A DNA stretch of 64,000 nt from assembly GCA_045627705.1 (NCBI GenBank), contig JAZQOE010000124.1:22554-86553 (forward strand), given 5' to 3'. This DNA comes from JBMNHG01 sp045627705. Lineage in GTDB: Bacteria > Verrucomicrobiota > Kiritimatiellia > RFP12 > JBMNHG01. The notes beneath the pieces were generated by a model. It was given only the letters and a program-made list of their open reading frames with translations. It did not search any database and was not told the DNA's origin. The position numbers were made by a program, and so were the translations under genes. Every line of letters starts with the position of its first letter. Position 1 is the stretch's first letter. Positions 9,501-17,531 of the stretch are shown here, piece by piece.

Positions 9501-12053
9501 TGTGGTGTCGCGCAGGTGGAGTCCACGGATGGAAGAGACCGCGTTGCCGTCCGCGAAGGTGAAGAGTGACTGGGCCTCGTTGCCGCCATCGACCACGCGA
9601 TCGGTACGGAGGGAGGTGCCGGAGGCGTCCCAGTCGAGGATGCTGACACCATTTGCCAGGCTAATCGGGAAGACTTCGCCGTTGGCCGCGGAGTAGATGC
9701 CCTCGCCGACATAGACCGTGCCGCCGATTGAATCGACTTCGGCGAGCGCGCGGGTGATGGAGCGGAATGGCGCTTCGGGGCGGCCCGTTCCGGTGGAGTC
9801 GTCGCCAAGGGCGGAGACGAAGACGTCCGACCAGCGGGTCGAGGTGATGTTGGCGACGGCGCTATCGGTTAGGCCGGCGTTGTTCATCACGGTGAGGGTG
9901 ACTTGGCCGGGGGTGGTGACCCTCGCGGGGGAGACCGTCATCTGGTAGATTCCGCTTTCGCCGCCGAGGGAACCGTTATCGATCATTTCGGGCGTGACAA
10001 GAGTGCCTTCGACGCTGTCGAGCATGATCTCGATATCCTTTGCGATCGCGGTCGGGGTCTCGACGGAGTAGGTGATCGTATCGACGAAGCTGTTGATTTC
10101 TTCCTCGTTGAGGGCACGTTCGCGGACCCACAGGACGTTCGTGACAACGCACGACGATTCGGGAGCCGTGAAGGAAATGTTCCTGGGCGGGTTGAGGCTG
10201 TCGTAGAAGATCCAGGCGGAATCGGAGATCGAACCAGGATCCGAGGAGGTCGTGAACTGGTATTCGGAACTGCCGGTGAAAACGGGAAGTCCGGCGACAT
10301 TGAGCGTGGACGACGCCGTGTAGTCCCCGCTGCCGGTGACTGGATCGACGAGGGAGAAGGAATAGGGCGAGAACTGATAGGTCAGGTCGTCGAAGTAGTT
10401 GCCGTCGGCATCGGTGATGCGCAGCTGCATGTAGTCGCCGCCGCCGCCTTCCTGGAGCTTGATGGTGATCGAATTCAGACCGGGGTAGAGCCTGCCTTCG
10501 GAAACATATTCGCCACCGGATCCGCCATTGGACACCTGCAGGATTCCGTTGTTCCAGACGCGGATGCCGTCGTCGTTGTAGTGGCGGAACCAGACTTTAC
10601 GCTCGACCTTGTCGGGCATGTTGATGTAGATGTGCCAATACTTGATGTAGTCTCCGCGGTCGGGGGTGGGACTCCAGCGTCCGCTTTCGTCGGGGCAGTC
10701 CATTTCTGTCCAGACAAGGCTGCCGCTTGTGGGTGTCGCCCCGAGGACGCCATCGTAAACGAGGCCGTCGTAGGGGTACTGGTGCGCCTGGCCGCCGAAA
10801 TTAGCGAGCTGGTCGCCATCCACGCCGCCAGTAGCACCGGAGGCGATCCAATCGTCGTTGAAGTTCGCGCCGAGGTGGAGGAGGCGCTTGAAGTAGCTGT
10901 GGGGAAGAGGGGTGGCGGCATTGCCCATGCCGATTTCCGAAGCAGCGAAGCCGATCGCCGTGACATCGGCCGTGACGGCCGTCACATTGCCGGCGTTGTT
11001 GACGACGCTCGCCGTGACCTTGGTCGTTCCAAGCGCGGAAATGGAAGACGGCGTGACGCTCATCGCGAATACTCCGAGCGGATCGCCGTAGGACGCGATG
11101 ACATCCAGGGCGGAAAGTTTGCGGGGCGTATCGCCCTTGTTCAGCATGAGCGTGATGTCGCGCGTGGTGACTGTCGGCGTCGCGGTCGTGTAGGCGATCG
11201 AGCCATTGACCGACACTGGTTCGGCGTCTGTCTCCCCCGTGCGGAACCAGGCGGTGAAAATCACGTCGCCATCGGTGGGCGGCGCAGGGAAATCGATGGT
11301 CTCGGCGGGGATCGTCCCTGCGATGTATCCATTCCATTTGTTTGCGTCGGGCTGGGCTTCGCCGATGGTGATCTGGTACTGGGTCGCTCCGAAAACGACC
11401 GGCATTTCCGCGATTTCCACCGCATTCGTACCGGTCATGGACGTGTTGCCGGTGATGGGGTTGCGGAGCGCCAGGTTCTCGGCATGGTGCCCAATGATTT
11501 CAATTTCGAGGTAGCCGGTGTAGCCATTGTCCTGCGGCCCGAAATTGATTCGGATTGCCTTTGCCGCGGCGAAGATGAAGCCATCGTCGGGGTTGGCGAA
11601 CTTGGCGAAGCAATTGGCGGAGTTGCCGTCGTATGCGAGGGCGCTGTCCGGGATCGTCTCCCAGGATTCATCGCCCTTCAACGCCTCGATCGAGACAATG
11701 TTGATTCCATCGCGTCCGCTGTCGTTCCACTGCGAGTAGATGTTGATGCCGGAAATGGCGCATAAGACATCGAATTCGTAGGTCAGCGAACCATTGTTGC
11801 CGATCGTATAGCGTTCGGGATTGCTGCTGCCGTACAGGCCATCGGTCAGGCGGTCTGTTCCACCAGTGCCTTCGGCTCCGGCGCTGCCGTTGGCCACGGC
11901 CGTCGGGGTTTTGCCCAATATCAGATTGTCTGCGGCCGGGGTGAAACCGCCGGACGAGAGCGTTGCCCCGGTTGTCCAGACATTTGCCGCGGACGCGCAA
12001 GCGGCTGAAAGCGCCGCGGCCGCGAATAAACGAGCGATAGAACGTAACGACAT
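6564..12053 (-). CDS. Secreted modular beta-helix protein A (1829 aa)
   Basis: A signal peptide (about residues 1-22, ending ACASA) shows export. Then come a discoidin-like domain (about 24-190, with LTDGLYGSS), an Fn3/Ig-like pair (about 198-375), a PA14-like module (about 380-562, with IKYWHIYINMP and GIRVWNNGI), a second Fn3/Ig-like pair, and two DUF1565-type parallel beta-helices (about 740-1166 and 1379-1820) separated by a Calx-beta-like region. Each helix closes with a choice-of-anchor Q-like block (SPAIDAG, DLAGNAR, DLGCYES). The protein ends GTLIFIR, as do, with small changes, proteins B, C and D. An AAGGAG site precedes ATG at 12053. Discoidin and PA14-like modules usually bind carbohydrate or surfaces; beta-helices may bind or cleave polysaccharides. 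I see no catalytic signature, so adhesion or glycan binding is the likelier inferred role. Confidence 0.85.
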   Translation of the reverse strand: MSLRSIARLFAAAALSAACASAANVWTTGATLSSGGFTPAADNLILGKTPTAVANGSAGAEGTGGTDRLTDGLYGSSNPERYTIGNNGSLTYEFDVLCAISGINIYSQWNDSGRDGINIVSIEALKGDESWETIPDSALAYDGNSANCFAKFANPDDGFIFAAAKAIRINFGPQDNGYTGYLEIEIIGHHAENLALRNPITGNTSMTGTNAVEIAEMPVVFGATQYQITIGEAQPDANKWNGYIAGTIPAETIDFPAPPTDGDVIFTAWFRTGETDAEPVSVNGSIAYTTATPTVTTRDITLMLNKGDTPRKLSALDVIASYGDPLGVFAMSVTPSSISALGTTKVTASVVNNAGNVTAVTADVTAIGFAASEIGMGNAATPLPHSYFKRLLHLGANFNDDWIASGATGGVDGDQLANFGGQAHQYPYDGLVYDGVLGATPTSGSLVWTEMDCPDESGRWSPTPDRGDYIKYWHIYINMPDKVERKVWFRHYNDDGIRVWNNGILQVSNGGSGGEYVSEGRLYPGLNSITIKLQEGGGGDYMQLRITDADGNYFDDLTYQFSPYSFSLVDPVTGSGDYTASSTLNVAGLPVFTGSSEYQFTTSSDPGSISDSAWIFYDSLNPPRNISFTAPESSCVVTNVLWVRERALNEEEINSFVDTITYSVETPTAIAKDIEIMLDSVEGTLVTPEMIDNGSLGGESGIYQMTVSPARVTTPGQVTLTVMNNAGLTDSAVANITSTRWSDVFVSALGDDSTGTGRPEAPFRSITRALAEVDSIGGTVYVGEGIYSAANGEVFPISLANGVSILDWDASGTSLRTDRVVDGGNEAQSLFTFADGNAVSSIRGLHLRDTTGPLVDVSAAEASLENILFTQSVENYNAAGAIQISNNGIANAAGCEFLSIRRIGTVWCSENNNATFNATNCAFNGNSNSYGAIAAPSGSRFDIRVDDTLFATNSALSQKLHDGQAAACIYIWGAWGNWSSAHLARCRFFGNTGRALFGTSSSTSCSVQDSLFVDNPVTHHIINGYTTNWLIDNCTFIRCGGGFTGYVCDTYLRNCILCDVGALTHSSSDMNDDATRLRLQNVILWNTDLGNGYNEQASYGVSTDNPWIENCDVSWDDPAFDARPRPYSPAIDAGVNSVASTKIDLAGNARIADNDGDAIETADLGCYESTFHASPVPAFQIPVPGALYVFKGSTYTTKVSVSPAASGPVTVAIEYGEGLSGPETLTIPDGAGPVDLPVTVASDCAETITRLVLSESGTSEGIAPFAIDVFPSSNLVTIGGDTRFFLRQGATRGFTVSLFEQGILATTRLPIVVNGPFETGTSSAAWNGNAYIDVDEHASSGSLTVTGGNGINTIEVTIGGGFIFKETGTDTIILTVIAHPGYLYVDPKDGSDAATGALDDPLRTATFAISNLAVGDEVRLLPGNYTTAQESFPLNAAGIDLIGCSADGDTTSAAEGCILTGDNTADTLVSVTGTEAVRIANLSFRDTRSMALHVVSATAVVTNSVFTQSVNNKAAVGGIAQRDNADVTAIDCVFTNMVRHSAIYLEKQVLNNQQVFTAKNCLFADNDSDNATVFGGMEVNIYVTLEDCTFRNNAVTQSNNQLSDAYRASALFGRNGGSLNVRRCKFLGGREGAVFGINYFNNDNKNPPTCTFDDCLFAGNYTPAGVFHGYASYPHIRNCTFVGNTGGYNGRYIFPRFYNSIICDGILSFIPPDGAMIHEPGTHLYLYDTILWNIEEGRGYETNSSANVMLMNPGLKNTSVLWSDPAFDAHLRSNSLAIDAGNNENVLSTIDLDGSPRIWKGRAGAREDIVDLGCYESETVNPGTLIFIR

Positions 12054-12141
12054 ACAAGTGCTCCTTGTGATGAAAACCCAACGTAAGTATCTGCATTTTA
12101 CGACTTGTGAAGGGTGAATCGCAAGAAAATTCGCTTTGGGT

Positions 12142-12171
12142 TTGTCAAACGAACATCGGAAGTGCTATCAT
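12142..12171 (+). promoter_or_regulatory. Predicted sigma70-type promoter for greA
   Basis: TTGTCA and TATCAT are separated by 18 bases, about 70 bases upstream of the greA start, in the divergent gap between protein A and greA. Confidence 0.5.
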
Positions 12172-12239
12172 GACAAACTCTTTGAGATCAGCCGGCGTGC
12201 TTCTCGCCGGCCACTGAACCGCCTATCGAGGAAATAACC

Positions 12240-14504
12240 ATGGACGACACTGCCGCGACACCGAATGCAACCACGCAAGACCTTGAATCCGCATTTCTGG
12301 AGGCAATCGCCAAGACCCCGATACCGGTCGATGAATGCTTCGCGCAACTGAAGGCGATCGCCGCCCAGAAGCCAGATGTCGCGGGAAAATGCATCATCCT
12401 CCTTCGCGACCAGTTGATCGAGTCCGGTCTTGCCGAACCTCTCGCCGAGCTTTACACGATGTGGTCCTGCTCGGCTGGCGACCGTCCGGCCGCGAAGGAT
12501 TGCCTTGCGAATCTCAAGAAAGTCACGCGCGACCGCCTCTGGAACGCCATCGCGGATTCCTGCGCCTTCGGTGCGCCGAAGGTGGATGTCTCGGAGTCGA
12601 TGCGCCGCTTCAATCTTCTCCGGGCGTGCAAGCCGGGCGTGACCTGCCTCGACAAGACATGGGGCGTCGGCATAATCAGGAAGATGGACGACTTCTACAA
12701 GCGCATGACCATCGACTTCGCTTCGAAGAAGAACAACGTTATGCCCTTTGCGATCGCGGCCGAGGCGATTTCGCTTCCCTCGCCGTCGCACATTCTCGTG
12801 CAAGTCCACAACGACGCCGCCGGCTATGCCGCGAAGGTCAAGGATCATCCCGGGCAGGTCGTTCGCGACGCACTTGCCAGCATGGGGCAGATGACCCTCG
12901 CCCGCCTCGAGATTTTCCTCACCGAAAACAAGATCGTCTCCAACTGGAAGTCCTTCTGGGACAAGGCCCGCAAGGAACTCAAGGACGACCCGTGCGTCGA
13001 GATTCCCGCCAAGCGCAACGATCCGCTGGTGATTCACGAGGTCGCCCCGCAGATTGGCGATGGCGCATGGTTCCAGGCGCTCGGCGCGACGCTCGACATC
13101 GAAAAGATCCTCGAGCAGATTCTCAAGCTGGAATCCGAGACCGCAGGCAAGCAGCTTTCCGGCTTCGAGAAGGAAGTCGTCGATGGCCGTCTCGCCTTCG
13201 CGCTCAAGGGCGCGCGAAACGCGGACCATGCGCTTTACGCCCGCCTGGCGATTGTCGCCGGCCGGCTTGGCCTCGAGAATCCGTCCGTCGCCGAAACGCG
13301 CGCCCAGCTTTGGGCGGACGACAACTACATCGCCGCCGGCGAAAAGCTTTCCTCCCGCGATGTCGCGCATCTCGTGGCGTTCCTTCTCGCCGATGGCGAC
13401 GAAGCGGCATGCAAGCTTCTCGGCTCGATCGAGAAGATGAACTATGCGATGGCGTCCGAAGTGCTCAACCAGCTCAAGGAGCGCGGTGCCGACGATCCCG
13501 CATACTGCAGGCTCCGCGACACCGTCTGGAGCATCCTCTCGCGCTCCAATCCCCCTGCGATCATCCTGGTATGGGTGCTCCGCAACCTTTGGAGCCTCCG
13601 CGACAAGAAGACCCTTGAAACCGTCAACGGCTGGAGGCTTCCGTCGAACTATGTGCTGCTTGGCCATGCGCTTGCGGTCTCCGAGAATCCGAATCTCACG
13701 GGCGAACTGCTCCACATGCGCAACACGATCGACAACCTTCTCTCGCCAGAGGTGAAGAAGGATGCACCCGCCGAATCGAAGAGCGCGGTCCGCGACTGGT
13801 TCAGGACCATCTTCGTGTCGCTCGCCGAAAACGAGCAGGAGGCGATTTTCGCGCATGTCCGCGGGTCGGATGCGTGGGAACCGGCGATGCAGCGCGGCAT
13901 GATCGGCCGCATGATCAAGGCGAACGAGAATCTCAAGGCGAACAAGGTCGCGAGCGAGGATGCCGCGGCAAGCCAGGCTTTGGCCGGACGCTGGACATCG
14001 CTTCGTTCCCGCAAGGAGCGCGAGATGGCGCTCGACCATCTCGTCAAGGTCGAGATACCCGAAAACGTCAAGGCGATCGAATACGGCCGTTCCCTCGGCG
14101 ACTTGCGCGAGAACTTCGAGTACCAGTCCGCGAAGGACACGGAGCGCGTGCTCCACGCCCGCCGCGAAAGCTGGGAAGAGGATCTCCGCAATGTCCGCGG
14201 CACAGATTTCGCGGAAGTCGTTCCGGAGGTCGTCGGCATGGGCGCCCGCGTCACGCTCCGCTTCGAGGATGGTTCGACGCGCGTCTGCAGCGTCCTCGGC
14301 GAGTGGGACCACGACGAAGCCCTCGCGATCTACTCCAACCTCAGCGGTCTCGCAAAGAGCATCGAGGGCAGGAAGGCCGGCGACGCGGCCGTCATTCCGA
14401 CCGAGGATGGCGAGAAGGCCGTGACGATCGTGGCCGTCGAGCCGCTCGACGCGACGGTGCGCGCATGGATTGTTTCCGAGCCCGCCGCGACGGCCGCGGA
14501 ATAA
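12240..14504 (+). CDS. greA: Transcript cleavage factor GreA, long PVC-type form
   Basis: The last ~160 of 754 residues are GreA-like: a coiled coil with GDLREN at 620-625 (matching the GD-LKEN tip of E. coli GreA, where the acidic Asp and Glu act in RNA cleavage by RNA polymerase) and a C-terminal globular domain (VTLRFEDGSTRVCSVLGEWD, then GRKAGDAAVIP). The ~600 preceding residues are mostly alpha-helical, with one small beta-rich patch (TWGVGIIRKMDDFYKRMTID, about 138-157). Chlamydial GreA proteins of roughly 715 aa have the same arrangement. A GAGGAA site lies 7 bases before ATG. folP follows 43 bases later. The role of the extension is unknown. Confidence 0.85.
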   Translation: MDDTAATPNATTQDLESAFLEAIAKTPIPVDECFAQLKAIAAQKPDVAGKCIILLRDQLIESGLAEPLAELYTMWSCSAGDRPAAKDCLANLKKVTRDRLWNAIADSCAFGAPKVDVSESMRRFNLLRACKPGVTCLDKTWGVGIIRKMDDFYKRMTIDFASKKNNVMPFAIAAEAISLPSPSHILVQVHNDAAGYAAKVKDHPGQVVRDALASMGQMTLARLEIFLTENKIVSNWKSFWDKARKELKDDPCVEIPAKRNDPLVIHEVAPQIGDGAWFQALGATLDIEKILEQILKLESETAGKQLSGFEKEVVDGRLAFALKGARNADHALYARLAIVAGRLGLENPSVAETRAQLWADDNYIAAGEKLSSRDVAHLVAFLLADGDEAACKLLGSIEKMNYAMASEVLNQLKERGADDPAYCRLRDTVWSILSRSNPPAIILVWVLRNLWSLRDKKTLETVNGWRLPSNYVLLGHALAVSENPNLTGELLHMRNTIDNLLSPEVKKDAPAESKSAVRDWFRTIFVSLAENEQEAIFAHVRGSDAWEPAMQRGMIGRMIKANENLKANKVASEDAAASQALAGRWTSLRSRKEREMALDHLVKVEIPENVKAIEYGRSLGDLRENFEYQSAKDTERVLHARRESWEEDLRNVRGTDFAEVVPEVVGMGARVTLRFEDGSTRVCSVLGEWDHDEALAIYSNLSGLAKSIEGRKAGDAAVIPTEDGEKAVTIVAVEPLDATVRAWIVSEPAATAAE

Positions 14505-14547
14505 CCCATTTCCTTTCACAGCTTCCGTATTCCCGCGTGTACCTTGA

Positions 14548-15474
14548 ATGCCGAATGTCCGAAATAGACGCAACCGCCGCATCTGGCGCTGCCGCGATTT
14601 CGAGTTGCATCTCGATGATGGCCCATTCCTGATGGGCATCGTCAATGCGACGCCCGACTCGTTCCATGCGGCGTCGCGCGGGGTGACGGCGAACGCCGCC
14701 GTTTCGCTTGGCGTTCGCCTTGTGTGCGAAGGCGCGGACATCATCGATGTCGGCGGGGAATCGACCCGTCCCGGCGCGCGGCACATATCGGAAGCGGAAG
14801 AAACAAGGCGTGTCGTCCCGGTCATTGCCGGCCTTCGCGAGCAAGTCGATCTCCCGATTTCCATCGATACCAGCCATGCGTCCGTGGCGCGCGCCGCGAT
14901 CGAAGCTGGCGCGTCGATCGTGAACGACGTTTCCGCCGGCGCCGATCCCGAAATGGCGGAAGTCGTACGCGAATCAGGCGCGGGCTGGATACTCATGCGG
15001 TCGTGCGTACCGCCCGGCACCCCGGGCAAACCATGCGACGGCGACTTCGCCGAGGATTGCGCGCACTGCGTGGCATGCGATGCGGCGGAGTATCTTTCCG
15101 CCCGTGCCAATGCAGCGCTTGCCGCTGGCGTCGAACGGGGCCGCATCGCGCTTGATCCTGGTGTCGGGTTCACGAATTCCGCCGAGATGGACATCCATCT
15201 CATCGCGGCTATCGCAAAGCTTGCGAAGCTTGGATATCCCGTTCTGGCCGGGGTTTCGCGCAAGCGCTTCATCGCCGGAATCGCGGGAGATGGCGCGGCG
15301 GCGGAGGATCGTCTTGCCGGCAGCATCGCCGCCGTTCTCGCGTGCGCGCGAAGGGGTGCGCACGTGCTGCGCGTGCACGACGTGCGCGAGACGCGCCAGG
15401 CGCTGGCCGTTGACCGCGCGGTTGCCGCCGCTGAAAAAACGGCGCGCCGTTTTTCCGGGAAGGAGGCGTGTTGA
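14548..15474 (+). CDS. folP: Dihydropteroate synthase
   Basis: FolP joins p-aminobenzoate to dihydropterin pyrophosphate in folate synthesis. The 308-residue TIM barrel shows MGIVNATPDSF, ADIIDVGGESTRPGA, ISIDTSHAS, NDVSAGADP, LDPGVGF, AGVSRKRF and LRVHDVRE in family order. One region is odd: where most enzymes read MHMxGTPxxMQ, this one reads LMRSCVPPGTPGKPC and continues with C171-x2-C174-x2-C177, so five cysteines (153, 163, 171, 174, 177) sit in one loop. The folP end lies only 2 bases from the cdaA start at 15477, and the cdaA ribosome-binding site is inside folP, so the genes are probably coupled. A CGGCGCGCCG copy lies in the last codons (15440). Confidence 0.92.
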   Translation: MPNVRNRRNRRIWRCRDFELHLDDGPFLMGIVNATPDSFHAASRGVTANAAVSLGVRLVCEGADIIDVGGESTRPGARHISEAEETRRVVPVIAGLREQVDLPISIDTSHASVARAAIEAGASIVNDVSAGADPEMAEVVRESGAGWILMRSCVPPGTPGKPCDGDFAEDCAHCVACDAAEYLSARANAALAAGVERGRIALDPGVGFTNSAEMDIHLIAAIAKLAKLGYPVLAGVSRKRFIAGIAGDGAAAEDRLAGSIAAVLACARRGAHVLRVHDVRETRQALAVDRAVAAAEKTARRFSGKEAC

Positions 15475-15476
15475 CC

Positions 15477-16304
15477 ATGCATGGTTTTATTGGAACCTTT
15501 CTTGGCGCTGCCCTGCAAATCCTGCTGATAACAGTGGCCGTCCACCAGTTGATCAGGCTCTTCCGCGGCACGCGCAGCGCACAGATATTGCTGGGTGTGG
15601 TGATAGTGCTGATCCCCGTGCTGTTCTTCACGCAATGGCTGCACCTCGACGTCCTCGCATGGGTGTTCAAGTGGGTGCTGCTCTATCTCGTCTTTGCGCC
15701 ACTGGTGATATTCCAGCCCGAACTCCGACGCGCCCTGGCCCGTCTCGGCAGGGGAGGATTCGCGCAGGAGAGCAAGGAGAAGCGCCAGGACCGCGTGGAG
15801 CTGCTTGCCTCTGTGGCGGAGCGTCTTTCGTCGCGCCATCACGGCGCGATTATCGCGATCGAGCGCAACGACCGGCTTGGCGAATACGAATCCAACGCCA
15901 CGATCATCGACTCACCGTTGCAGCCCGACCTGCTGGTCAGCATCTTCTTCCCCAACGCCCCGCTCCATGATGGCGGCGTCATCGTCAAGGGCGACCGCAT
16001 CCACGCCGCCCGATGCATCTTCCCGCTAGCCGAAAGCAACGACCCGCACCTCGTCCGCCATGGCACCCGCCACCGCGCGGCGCTCGGCCTCTGTGAGGCG
16101 ACCGATGCGCTTGTGCTCGTGGTTTCCGAGGAGACGGGGGAGATCCGCATCTACTGCGAGAAGCATGCGACAAAGCCGCTCGATTCGCACAACCTGCGCC
16201 GTTGCCTGGCCGCGACGCTTCCCGCGGAGGTCACGGAGGCATGGCGCTTCCTGCTGTCGCTTGGCGTTGACGATCCGGCCGCGCTCGGGAGGGACATGCC
16301 ATGA
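15477..16304 (+). CDS. cdaA: Diadenylate cyclase CdaA (DacA)
   Basis: CdaA makes c-di-AMP from two ATP. Three hydrophobic helices near the N-terminus anchor it in the membrane (starting FLGAALQILLITVAVHQLI); the cytoplasmic DAC domain has NAPLHDGGVIV (D165-G-G, the DGA-motif position) and RHRAALG (R198-H-R). Upstream GTG (15468) and TTG (15471) codons are in frame, but AGGAGG at 15461-15466 is 10 bases before ATG 15477, which I prefer. The stop overlaps the start of the YbbR protein (ATGA). A cdaA-cdaR pair is common; CdaR regulates the cyclase. c-di-AMP usually governs cell-wall and potassium homeostasis. Confidence 0.92.
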   Translation: MHGFIGTFLGAALQILLITVAVHQLIRLFRGTRSAQILLGVVIVLIPVLFFTQWLHLDVLAWVFKWVLLYLVFAPLVIFQPELRRALARLGRGGFAQESKEKRQDRVELLASVAERLSSRHHGAIIAIERNDRLGEYESNATIIDSPLQPDLLVSIFFPNAPLHDGGVIVKGDRIHAARCIFPLAESNDPHLVRHGTRHRAALGLCEATDALVLVVSEETGEIRIYCEKHATKPLDSHNLRRCLAATLPAEVTEAWRFLLSLGVDDPAALGRDMP

Positions 16305-17518
16305 AGTCCGTCACCTCTTCAATCGCGGCGTTTGCGCGCGACATGTTCGCGAAATATTCCGAATGGTTCCGGCGCGAGTGGAAGTACATCATCCTCTCCC
16401 TCGGAATCGCGATGGCCGCGTTTTTCCTCATCCAGGGCGAAGTCATCCATTCGACGACGCTCGACGTGCCTGTCGTGATGGCGGATTATTCCGAGGGGCT
16501 TTGGCGCACGAAGGTTCCGGAGAAGAAGGACTTCGAGGCGAGTCCGGACTTGCGGACCGTCAAAGTCGAATTCCGCGGGGACGCAAACGAACTCGCCGCG
16601 CTTGGCGCCGGCGCCAACATTTCGATCAGGATTCCATATCCGTCGCAAAAGAAGCGGACGGAAGCGCTGGAAGGCGATGGCAAGGTCAAGGTCTTTCTCA
16701 GACGCAGATTCGTGGATGGCGCACGCACCCGCGACGCGCGCCCGGTCGAATTCGATCCGGACTACGTGTTCGTCACGATCGACGAATCCGAAGAGTACGA
16801 GTTCAATGTCGAGCCGGCGATAACCGGGTCTCCGGCCACGAACCATGTAGTCAATGTGAAGCGCGACATCCAGTTCGACACGATGACGGTGAAAGTGCGC
16901 GGACCCAAGTCACGCCTCAAGCGCCTGAGCGAGGAAGGCGTCGCCCTGCGGACCGACCCCATCGACCTGGAAGGCAGGGCGCAGAATTTCGAGGCGCGCG
17001 TGAAGGTGCGCCCCCCTGTCGATGTGCCGGATGCGAAGGTCGATCCCTCCGAAGTATTCGTGAAGGTGACGGTTGGCGAAGTCCAGGGGGCGCAATCGCT
17101 GATCGGCGAGATTTCGAATGTGCCGGTCCGCGTGACGCAGGAGACCGGTGGACTTGGAGTATCGTGGATTGCCGATCCCGCTTTCGTGATGCTCCGCGTT
17201 CGCGGGAACACGAACAGCGTCGCGGCGATCCAGTCCGAACATTCGAAACTCTTCGCGGTCGTCCACGCGGAAAACGGCGACGATGCCAGCAAGAGCCATC
17301 GCGTCTGGACATTCCTCCCGGAGGAATTCAAGGACACGGTCCAGATTGTAAGCGTAGTGCCGCAGTCCGTGACGCTGCGGCGAATCGAGCGGGAAGAGTC
17401 GCCCGCCGAACCAACCGACGGCACTACGGATGCGGATGGCACCGCAAACGACGAACAGCGGCCTGCGAAGGAAGAATCCGTTGAAACACCCGCATCGCGC
17501 GAGGCGCCTGCGGAATAA
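16301..17518 (+). CDS. YbbR-domain protein, CdaR-like regulator of diadenylate cyclase
   Basis: The 405-residue product has one N-terminal membrane helix (about 28-46, IILSLGIAMAAFFLIQG) and then extracytoplasmic YbbR-type repeats, recognisable as beta-rich blocks with VTVKVRGPKSRLKRL (about 190-205), VFVKVTVGE and a terminal VVPQSVTLRRI. The C-terminal ~45 residues are acidic and rich in E, A, T and P, probably disordered. It overlaps cdaA by 4 bases and matches the usual cdaA-cdaR order; CdaR proteins bind and modulate CdaA at the membrane. YbbR repeats vary a lot, so the domain call comes from layout, context and partial motif similarity. Confidence 0.75.
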   Translation: MKSVTSSIAAFARDMFAKYSEWFRREWKYIILSLGIAMAAFFLIQGEVIHSTTLDVPVVMADYSEGLWRTKVPEKKDFEASPDLRTVKVEFRGDANELAALGAGANISIRIPYPSQKKRTEALEGDGKVKVFLRRRFVDGARTRDARPVEFDPDYVFVTIDESEEYEFNVEPAITGSPATNHVVNVKRDIQFDTMTVKVRGPKSRLKRLSEEGVALRTDPIDLEGRAQNFEARVKVRPPVDVPDAKVDPSEVFVKVTVGEVQGAQSLIGEISNVPVRVTQETGGLGVSWIADPAFVMLRVRGNTNSVAAIQSEHSKLFAVVHAENGDDASKSHRVWTFLPEEFKDTVQIVSVVPQSVTLRRIEREESPAEPTDGTTDADGTANDEQRPAKEESVETPASREAPAE

Positions 17519-17531
17519 CCGCATTCCGAAA

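Noticed and set aside
7917..11765. Two plus-strand open frames of 550 and 620 codons (7917-9569 and 9903-11765)
   Set aside because: Both lie antisense to secreted protein A, have no ribosome-binding site and show no recognisable domains.
12168..15842. A 1224-codon minus-strand open frame
   Set aside because: It is the antisense of greA, folP and cdaA, whose products have clear family motifs; long antisense frames are expected with this codon usage.
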